From contig DGWK01000010.1 in assembly GCA_002395235.1 (NCBI GenBank), positions 1 to 17,178 of the forward strand: 17,178 bases of DNA. The letters run 5' to 3'. Below the pieces are notes generated by a model. That model saw only the letters and a program-made list of their open reading frames with translations. It made no database searches and was not told the DNA's origin. Origin of the DNA: Lachnospiraceae bacterium UBA4260. Its GTDB lineage: Bacteria; Bacillota; Clostridia; Lachnospirales; Lachnospiraceae. The position numbers were made by a program, and so were the translations under genes. Positions 1-6,293 of this stretch are shown here, in pieces; positions within the stretch are counted from its first letter, which is position 1; every line of letters begins with the position of its first letter.

Positions 1-3000
1 GTGTATTCATTGTCGTTGCCGACCTTGACAGTCGTGCTGTCTCCGCCGTTCACGACCTTGCCTTCGCCGCCCTTGGACTGCAGTGCGCCTTCCAGTACCT
101 TCACGGTAAGCGTTACCTTGCCCTCGGCTCCGGCTTCGACATCCTTAAATGTCCAGGTTACAATGCCGTCCGCTTCTGTTCCTTCATCAGATGCACTGAC
201 GAACTCTACGTTCTTATCCAGTGTATCCTTGATCACAACGTCTGCGGCTGCGTTCTTGTAGTTCTTATAGCTGATCTCGTAAGTGATCTCGTCGCCTACC
301 TTGACGCCTCCCAGTTCTCCGGTTCCCTCGTAAGGTGTGACCTCCTTCTTGTGCGGAGACTCCGGCTTATTGTTCGTAAAATTCGCCACAGCAGGTGCCT
401 CAGCAGTATTTCTTCCCGTCACTGTCACCTTAACGACTTCGCTAACCGGTAATGTTTTGTTCGCAGGCTCTTTTTCCTTGATCCAGTAGTCGCCCGTGGG
501 AACTTCTACGGTGGCACTATCCTTTGCGACCCCGTCATCCCCAATCGTCACGGTAAGGGTAAGATCACTGCCATCTACCTGATAAGCCTTTGTACAGTCT
601 TCATCTGTATAAACAGTAAAGTTATACGTTCCGGCAAGAGCTGCCTTCTCCTCATCAGTTGCAGGAGCATGTCCATTGTAGGTGACTGCTTTATTAACCT
701 TCAAATAGCCTACAGGCGTATAAATATTATAAATATAGAACTCGAGGAATCGGTTGTAAGCATTTTCACTATCTGCATGATACTCACCGAGGACCTCATC
801 ATAACCTTTATATTCTACGCCGCCATCCTTGGTGTAGTCTTCGCTGATGTGCCTGCGTTCATGATCGTCATTGCGCCATACATACTCTGTTTCTATGCGG
901 GTATGATCATAGACCCATTTGTTTTCGTTCGCATCAATGATTTCATCCGGCACCGAATCAGGGTCTTCCGATATATTCCAATACTTCGGATGGCTATACG
1001 TTCCGCCGGTCACATCGTAATCGTAGAACTGGCCGATTCCGTCGACGCCGACTTCCATTTCTTTATCATGAACATTCTCAGCGTCTTCATAAATATGAAT
1101 GTTGTTTGTGTAGGAATTGTCCGGTAGAGACAACAGCCACTCCGATTCACCGTCTGTACCTTCTACGTACTTCGTAACCTCAATTGCCACGACATCATGA
1201 TCCGATTCGTCCGTTGTCCCAAGGCGGAAGTCCATGCCGGGACCGCCGTCCGGTCCTCTGCCGGTAGTCGGATCATAATAAGGATGACTATGATTCCAAC
1301 CACTGTTATCCGGAATATCGCCTTTTTGCCATTCAGTGCGACTATAAATTGCCCAAACACCGGGGCACTCATTGTCCGGATCCCAGAAATCAAAGCTTGT
1401 ACCGAGGCTGGAATTTACCTTGACTATAAAAGGTTCTCCCTCTCTATAGATTGTATACTGCTTTTTCGTATCAGGGTCTGTATACATCAAGGTATATTCC
1501 ACCGGCTTTGATATGGAGACTTCATAATGTATGCGATTGTTTAATCTCTGCTCACCCCAATAATCGTTGTTGATCTCCGAATCCGGTACGCTGCTTGGAA
1601 TAGGATCCAGATCAGCGACCTTGAAGACACCTTCCAGACGGACCTGCTGGGCAGTCTGCGCATCCGGATCATAATCCGTGCTATCGTTCTGTGAATACCC
1701 GGTCACGATAAAAGTGTCATCCATTGGTATTTTCGTGCCGCCAGACATCTTATAGGAAGTTATTTCTCCCTTTTTAATGTCCTCAACTGTAACAGGAACG
1801 TCAGTATGTCCCTCTGCATCATAGGGATGTTCTCTGTCAACCGTGATATCTTTTACATATGTACCATTCTCATCGTATACCGAATAGGTACCGTAAGCCA
1901 GCGGCACCTTGATATCTGCCACTGCATCTACGGCAATATCAATATGGTTGACCGTATGGTTTCGGATAGACAGGGTAGACACATCCCGCGCCTCGGCTAA
2001 GAATACTTCGACTGCCTCCTCCTGGCTTGCATTACCACGAATCTTATAAGTTCCGTCACCGTTGTCCACCACTCCAAGATAATGGTCAAAGGAATGACCG
2101 TTCCAATCATAGTGGAACAGGTGATTGTTCATATCATGGCCAGGTTCATTGATCTGAAGCGCTCGTCCCCATACACTGGTATTCGAATCCGGCACATCCA
2201 TAAAGCCGCTGTCCGAATCCACACAAAGATATCTGTAATTGAACGCAGTTGGAAGGCCTTCAGGCGGTGCAAATTCTCTTGCACTGGAAGTAAACCTGAG
2301 ATTGAAATGGTTGTAGCCGATGTCCTCATAATTCCAGAAAATCGGGTTGACCATCTCCACTTCCGTTACATTTCCTTCCCCGTCAAAAGACAGATCTTCC
2401 TTGTTTATATATCTGAGCGATCCATCGTTTTCCAGAATGTAATACCAGTCGTTATACTTAATAACGACAACATATTTCCCACCTTCTCTGTACTCTGTTT
2501 TCTCTATGATCGTACCTGTTACCGACAGGCTGTCCTGCTCATAGACGATCTCGGTTCCGTCTCCGTTCACCTGTAGATCAGTGATGACTTCCGTTCCTGC
2601 ATCTGCAAAATGGACAACGGAAAGCACATCGTCTTCATCTTTCTCAATACCATCCGCATACTCAATCCTGATCGTCACCGGCGTCTTTGGTTCGATCTTT
2701 TCGCCATCCTTGCGGATCTCGATATCGAAAAATCTTGCAGAGATTGCTTCCGGAACAGTGACGCCCACCGCTTCCGCAGATGCCCTGTGATAGGAATCAT
2801 ACGCTTCCGTCCCCGGCAGAATCTCAGAAACAAAAAGCTCCGCACCTACGGGGATCTCCGCGAATTCGTCGTATTCAACGGTGATCTTATATGTCTCGCC
2901 TTCGACAGTCTTGAAGAATGTCTCAAGGGTATATGCTGCGAGGACATAGACGGAGAAGGATTCCGCTTCAAACTCAGCTCCGGTCTTGTTGACTTCCGCC

Positions 3001-3908
3001 TCATCAATCTGTGTGACTTCACCTTCTTTATCCACATGCAGCACGGAAAAAGCTGATTTTGTATCTTCAGCTTCATCCGCCTTAAGTTCTTTTCCTCTTG
3101 GCAGTGCGATCTTGACCCTGACCTTGCTCTCGTCAGCAGGCTGGATCTCATTGCCGTCCTTGTCCAAAAAAGTGATATCTACACCGACCGCGTCGGCAAC
3201 CGCCTGGGTGGTGTCATCCTGCACTGCTTCCTGCGCGGCGTCCATCGCTTCCTGCTTCGTTATATCCTGAACACTGATCTGTGTTCCCTCCGGAAATACG
3301 CCTTCGTCTGCTTCGACTTGAACACGGACATTGTTCCGGCTCACCGCACGGAACGTCTGTGCAGGCATAGGCACAGCAATTTCCTGTGTCGCGCCGACCA
3401 GGGCTGCCTCATCGGTACTGCCCGTTTCCGCGCCTTCTGTTTGCCCGCTTCCGGCAGCTTCGCCGTTTTCAATTTCCTCTGCAGGCGCTTGCGTCAGTCC
3501 GTCTTCGCTGCTTTCTGCAGCTTCCCCGCCGGCATCTTCCGCCGTCTCTGAAGAAAGGCCGGTCAGACTGCTTTCTGCAGCTTCCCCGCCTTCTTTCTCC
3601 TCCGAAGATCCCAACAGGTCTTCCTCAGAGCCCTGGTCATCGATTTCATCTTCGGTCGCAGCATCTTCCCCGGATGCCTCCCTCGCATTCTGCTCCTCGA
3701 TGACCTCCTCGGAAGGATCAACAGTGATCTGCAGGTCCTCCTCTTCCTGCTGATCAGTTTCCTGAGAATGACCAGTATCTTCTTCAGACACTTCCGTTAT
3801 CCCTTCCGTGCTCTGCACTTCGGAGGAGAACGCGGTCACTTTCCCGCTAAGCAGCATTGTGATGCTCAGCGCAATTGCAACTCCTTTCTTCCACCTGTTG
3901 TACGCCAT
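1..3908 (-). CDS. Giant secreted Cna/SpaA-type surface adhesin, 3' end outside the window
   Basis: A single open frame of about 1302 codons reads from ATG at 3908 down to position 3 without a stop and leaves the window, so the C-terminus (sortase motif or other anchor) is unseen. The start is supported by GGAGGT six bases upstream. Residues 1-26 form a signal peptide: basic RWKK, hydrophobic core, V-T-A cleavage site. About 30-165 is an acidic Glu/Ser/Ala-rich linker containing a repeated GGEAAESS. About 178-327 and 328-473 are two related beta-rich modules of the kind common in clostridial surface proteins (ITFLDKDGNEIQP; FFDIEIRKDGEKIEP). About 475-1060 is a Trp/Tyr/Asp-rich region I do not recognise. 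About 1060-1180 resembles an FctA/Spy0128 or CnaB isopeptide pilin domain (Lys in YLKVNK, Glu in EVPTGDYWIKEKEP, Asn in NFTNN). From about 1181 a DUF11-like repeat begins (GDEITYEISYKN). Role inferred: adhesion or host-surface contact, exported and probably sortase-anchored. Class is fairly sure; ligand is unknown. Confidence 0.88.
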   Translation of the reverse strand, partial: MAYNRWKKGVAIALSITMLLSGKVTAFSSEVQSTEGITEVSEEDTGHSQETDQQEEEDLQITVDPSEEVIEEQNAREASGEDAATEDEIDDQGSEEDLLGSSEEKEGGEAAESSLTGLSSETAEDAGGEAAESSEDGLTQAPAEEIENGEAAGSGQTEGAETGSTDEAALVGATQEIAVPMPAQTFRAVSRNNVRVQVEADEGVFPEGTQISVQDITKQEAMDAAQEAVQDDTTQAVADAVGVDITFLDKDGNEIQPADESKVRVKIALPRGKELKADEAEDTKSAFSVLHVDKEGEVTQIDEAEVNKTGAEFEAESFSVYVLAAYTLETFFKTVEGETYKITVEYDEFAEIPVGAELFVSEILPGTEAYDSYHRASAEAVGVTVPEAISARFFDIEIRKDGEKIEPKTPVTIRIEYADGIEKDEDDVLSVVHFADAGTEVITDLQVNGDGTEIVYEQDSLSVTGTIIEKTEYREGGKYVVVIKYNDWYYILENDGSLRYINKEDLSFDGEGNVTEVEMVNPIFWNYEDIGYNHFNLRFTSSAREFAPPEGLPTAFNYRYLCVDSDSGFMDVPDSNTSVWGRALQINEPGHDMNNHLFHYDWNGHSFDHYLGVVDNGDGTYKIRGNASQEEAVEVFLAEARDVSTLSIRNHTVNHIDIAVDAVADIKVPLAYGTYSVYDENGTYVKDITVDREHPYDAEGHTDVPVTVEDIKKGEITSYKMSGGTKIPMDDTFIVTGYSQNDSTDYDPDAQTAQQVRLEGVFKVADLDPIPSSVPDSEINNDYWGEQRLNNRIHYEVSISKPVEYTLMYTDPDTKKQYTIYREGEPFIVKVNSSLGTSFDFWDPDNECPGVWAIYSRTEWQKGDIPDNSGWNHSHPYYDPTTGRGPDGGPGMDFRLGTTDESDHDVVAIEVTKYVEGTDGESEWLLSLPDNSYTNNIHIYEDAENVHDKEMEVGVDGIGQFYDYDVTGGTYSHPKYWNISEDPDSVPDEIIDANENKWVYDHTRIETEYVWRNDDHERRHISEDYTKDGGVEYKGYDEVLGEYHADSENAYNRFLEFYIYNIYTPVGYLKVNKAVTYNGHAPATDEEKAALAGTYNFTVYTDEDCTKAYQVDGSDLTLTVTIGDDGVAKDSATVEVPTGDYWIKEKEPANKTLPVSEVVKVTVTGRNTAEAPAVANFTNNKPESPHKKEVTPYEGTGELGGVKVGDEITYEISYKNYKNAAADVVIKDTLDKNVEFVSASDEGTEADGIVTWTFKDVEAGAEGKVTLTVKVLEGALQSKGGEGKVVNGGDSTTVKVGNDNEY

Positions 3909-3914
3909 ACTGAG

Positions 3915-3920
3915 ACCTCC
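3915..3920 (-). promoter_or_regulatory. Ribosome-binding site of the surface adhesin
   Basis: On the minus strand GGAGGT lies six bases before ATG at 3908. It fixes the start of the long adhesin frame and agrees with the signal peptide that follows directly. Confidence 0.8.
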
Positions 3921-3931
3921 GTGATTAATAA

Positions 3932-3961
3932 ATTTGTAATTGTTCAGTAACTATTACAAAT
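3932..3961. promoter_or_regulatory. 9-bp perfect inverted repeat in the adhesin leader
   Basis: ATTTGTAAT (3932-3940) and its exact complement ATTACAAAT (3953-3961) flank a 12-base spacer. It lies 24-53 bases upstream of the adhesin start and just downstream of a possible extended -10. It could be a dimeric operator or a leader hairpin; no U-tract follows, so a terminator is unlikely. Confidence 0.5.
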
Positions 3962-3963
3962 AA

Positions 3964-3972
3964 ATTTTAGCA
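3964..3972 (-). promoter_or_regulatory. Possible extended -10 element for the adhesin gene
   Basis: Minus-strand TGCTAAAAT fits an extended -10 (TGnTAnAAT-like). A perfect TTGACA exists at 4018-4013 but is too far upstream to pair with it, and no good -35 sits at 17 bp. Weak candidate only. Confidence 0.25.
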
Positions 3973-4222
3973 TCACGCTTTTTGTCATTCTCTGCACAAA
4001 CTATATTATTAATGTCAAAAACTATTGTAGAGATAGCAAACCGATACTTTTTTTGGCTTTTTTGTATAAAATAGGACCTGCAAAGGATAATTAATTGGTT
4101 ATTTTTACATGAAAAAGTGTGAACTGAAGCATTCCTTCATGGTAGGTTATGTGTACATTCAACTCGCCTTATAACAATAAAATCGAAACGACTGTATTAC
4201 AGCCGGAAAGGAACCGCTCATT

Positions 4223-5440
4223 ATGAATAATGAAAAAGCAACCGTTGACTCTGCGGTTTCACAGATTTCATCAGTAATTGCCAATAATATTGACAGTTTG
4301 TTTGAACTGGATTTCTCAACGGGAATGTACCGCACCATGCAGGCGTCCCCGGCAGTTCGCGATTTCTTTGGAGACAAAGGGGACTGCCGGCAGTTTCTGA
4401 CCAGAGTTCTGACCGGAAGGATGAGTCCTGACTCCGATTTGTATGAAGGCTTCTATATTGCGCCGAACTTCATGGGAAAGATTTACAGCAGGTATGTTAA
4501 TTTAGGGGATGAAGAGGTCAGGAAACTCCTTTTTCTTTTTTTTCGTGTCAGCGAGGAGAAGGCCTTCGCTCTTTTCTATCCCCTTAAAGCAAATCTGCAA
4601 GGGGAAGAGCGGCTCGATGCCAAGAGCCTGGCTCTCAACCAGAGTTATCTGTTTTCAATGATCGTGGATCTTGACTGTGATGTCTGCCACGACGTCTATA
4701 TATCCGAGATCTCCAATCCAAACCAGGATCATTTGAGACTGATCTATTCGGAGTGGCGATCCAATATCACCCCCTGCATAATCGATCATCACAGAGGTAT
4801 TTTCAGAAAGCATACAGAGTCGGGTTACGTGCGGACCAGGCTTTCCAGGGACACCCGGTTTTCATTTGCTGTCAAAATGCACGCTCTGAGCGGAAAGACC
4901 CTGTGGACGCAGCACACTCTGCTTCGTATTCAGGATGAAGATAAACAGCATCTTCTGTTCATATATACTGTGCAGGACATTGATGAACAGATCCGTACGC
5001 TTCTCGAGCAAAGTGACGAGCCTATTGATCTTGAAAATAAAGATGATTCATCCGAGCGGATGGAGGTTTCCTCCTCTATGATCAAAGCTATGCAGCCTGT
5101 GTCTTCGTTCTCTGAACTGATCCTTGATCAGGTAATAGTAGAGCTTAATGCACATTATAATAAGAAACTTTCCCTCAAACAGCTGGCCAGCAAGTACTAT
5201 ATCAACACCGCCTACCTTGGACAGCTCTTTATCCGCAAGTACGATATGACCTTCCACGACTATCTGGCCAAGATCAGAATGGAGAAGGCAGCTGAGCTGC
5301 TCCGCACTACCAATTATTCCATCAATCAGATTACTGAAATGACAGGCATTTCCAACCCCAATTACTTCCACAGACTCTTTAAAAAATATCATCGATGCAC
5401 GCCCCTGGTCTACAGAGCGCGTTACAAAGAAAGCATATAA
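4223..5440 (+). CDS. AraC-family transcriptional regulator with PAS-like N-terminal half
   Basis: The 405-residue protein ends in a standard AraC/XylS DNA-binding domain at about 301-401. The first helix-turn-helix is around SLKQLASKYYINTAYLG, the second around SINQITEMTGISNPNYF, followed by the family signature FHRLFKKYHRCTPLVYRARY; the usual Gly before T-P is Cys here. The N-terminal 270 residues show two stretches resembling degenerate PAS-type sensory folds (near ELDFSTGMYR and MIVDLDCDVCHDVYI), which is an inference from pattern only. The start at 4223 is backed by a purine-rich GGAAAGGAA about ten bases upstream. It is followed by its own terminator, so it is probably monocistronic. It stands between the divergent adhesin gene and the lactate operon and could regulate either; the direct repeats upstream of lutC are candidate targets. 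Cytoplasmic; ligand unknown. Confidence 0.9.
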   Translation: MNNEKATVDSAVSQISSVIANNIDSLFELDFSTGMYRTMQASPAVRDFFGDKGDCRQFLTRVLTGRMSPDSDLYEGFYIAPNFMGKIYSRYVNLGDEEVRKLLFLFFRVSEEKAFALFYPLKANLQGEERLDAKSLALNQSYLFSMIVDLDCDVCHDVYISEISNPNQDHLRLIYSEWRSNITPCIIDHHRGIFRKHTESGYVRTRLSRDTRFSFAVKMHALSGKTLWTQHTLLRIQDEDKQHLLFIYTVQDIDEQIRTLLEQSDEPIDLENKDDSSERMEVSSSMIKAMQPVSSFSELILDQVIVELNAHYNKKLSLKQLASKYYINTAYLGQLFIRKYDMTFHDYLAKIRMEKAAELLRTTNYSINQITEMTGISNPNYFHRLFKKYHRCTPLVYRARYKESI

Positions 5441-5451
5441 ACTCCGTTCGG

Positions 5452-5482
5452 CCCCCGCTTGAAAAAGCGGGGGATTTCTTTC
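5452..5482 (+). terminator. Intrinsic terminator after the AraC gene
   Basis: A perfect 9-bp stem, CCCCCGCTT (5452-5460) with AAGCGGGGG (5465-5473), closes on a GAAA tetraloop and is followed by ATTTCTTTCT. It lies 12 bases after the AraC stop codon and insulates that gene from the lactate operon. Confidence 0.92.
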
Positions 5483-5622
5483 TAAATACAGATACCGAAA
5501 CTTCATGCACGCCATATCGTCCATTTTTAGCCGGCGCTTTTTCTTGATTGTGCATTTTTTGTCAAATCTCGCATAGATTAGCTGTAAAATTGTGCGAAAA
5601 ATCATGCAATCCACAAGTTTTA

Positions 5623-5651
5623 TTGAAAGCTGCTAGTGAAAGCGATACAAT
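5623..5651 (+). promoter_or_regulatory. Sigma-A-type promoter of the lactate/quinone operon
   Basis: TTGAAA (5623-5628) and TACAAT (5646-5651) are separated by exactly 17 bases, and each matches the consensus in five of six positions or close to it. Predicted transcription would start near 5658, giving a leader of about 50 bases before lutC. This is the only strong promoter I see for the ten genes that follow. Confidence 0.7.
5636..5651 (+). promoter_or_regulatory. CcpA cre-like sequence overlapping the -10 element
   Basis: GTGAAAGCGATACAAT matches the catabolite-responsive-element consensus WTGNAANCGNWNNCWW at all but two positions, including the core TGAAAGCG. It covers the -10, where CcpA binding would block RNA polymerase. 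Catabolite repression of lactate-use genes is common in Firmicutes, so the position is sensible, but this is one site judged by eye. Confidence 0.45.
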
Positions 5652-5706
5652 TAATTATGTAAAATTTGGTGTTTTTGTGCATTTTACTTAAGAAAGGAGT
5701 GCGACA

Positions 5707-6255
5707 ATGGGAGCTGTAGATGTTCTGTATGAGCGGTTCGAGAAGAATCTGCAGGCAGTAAACGGTAACAGCTGGCTGGCCGACAAGGCCGAAGCCGCAG
5801 GCATTATCGCTCAGGCCTACAAGGATGAAGGGGTTGATTCGGTATGTATCGCAGAATCACCGCTGCTTCAGGAGATCGGCCTGGCGAAAGCTCTTGCTGA
5901 TGCCGGCATGGAAGTCTATACCGACCACCTTCGTCTTCATGCGGAGACCGCAAAGGGCGGCGTGCTTGAAGCACAGTGCGGTATAGCTGATCTGGGCAGC
6001 ATTATTCAGCTGAGTGATGACATCGACAACAGGATCGTAGCCATCATGCCTGAATACTGTATCGGCGTAGTCAGACTCTCTGAGATTGTGGATGACTACG
6101 ATGCAATGTTTGACAAACTCTGTTCGCTGGAGACTCTCCCGGCTTTCGTGGGCTTCATTACCGGACCCAGCCGTACCGCCGATATCGAGTGCGTGAGTAC
6201 GGTAGGCGTTCACGGTCCCCTGAAGCTTTCGATCGTCGTGATCAAGGATGTCTGA
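5707..6255 (+). CDS. lutC: LutC-like LUD-domain lactate utilization protein
   Basis: The 182-residue protein belongs to the LUD (DUF162) family: the C-terminal half carries the signature GPSRTADIE (153-161) and GVHGP (167-171). LutC acts with LutA and LutB in cytoplasmic oxidation of L-lactate to pyruvate in Bacillus and relatives; its exact chemical role is less clear than that of the iron-sulfur partners. It is shorter than Bacillus LutC (about 240 residues), the difference being mainly at the N-terminus. The start is fixed by GAAAGGAGT six bases upstream. It is the first gene of the operon, with 38 bases to the LutB-LutA fusion, whose own ribosome-binding site AAAGGAGG lies in that gap. 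Family assignment is firm; participation in lactate use rests on the fused partner and the permease at the operon's end. Confidence 0.9.
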   Translation: MGAVDVLYERFEKNLQAVNGNSWLADKAEAAGIIAQAYKDEGVDSVCIAESPLLQEIGLAKALADAGMEVYTDHLRLHAETAKGGVLEAQCGIADLGSIIQLSDDIDNRIVAIMPEYCIGVVRLSEIVDDYDAMFDKLCSLETLPAFVGFITGPSRTADIECVSTVGVHGPLKLSIVVIKDV

Positions 6256-6293
6256 CAGATTTGACAGATCGATAAGGGAAAGGAGGCAGCAGA

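Larger units (their letters stand above)
3909..4222. other. Divergent AT-rich intergenic region
   Basis: This 314-base stretch separates the minus-strand adhesin from the plus-strand AraC gene. It is much richer in A/T than its surroundings, with T-runs around 4048-4063 and several TATAA-like stretches (for example 4065-4070 and 4171-4176), but no -35/-10 pair convincing enough to call the AraC promoter. No small open frame with a ribosome-binding site or RNA gene was found. Divergent placement makes it a plausible binding site for the AraC protein itself. Confidence 0.6.
5548..5685 (+). repeat. Pair of 11-bp direct repeats flanking the lactate operon promoter
   Basis: TTGTGCATTTT occurs exactly at 5548-5558 and again at 5675-5685, 127 bases apart start to start. 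A related TTGTGCGAAAA lies at 5590-5600. One copy is upstream and one downstream of the promoter core, a layout compatible with operator sites for a looping or AraC-type regulator. AT-richness raises the chance background. Confidence 0.4.

Noticed and set aside
669..3753. Several plus-strand open frames of 60-164 codons (for example 669-1127, 2082-2576, 2610-3056)
   Set aside because: They are all opposite the continuous adhesin frame, are low in complexity or Ile/Val-rich, and lack ribosome-binding sites.
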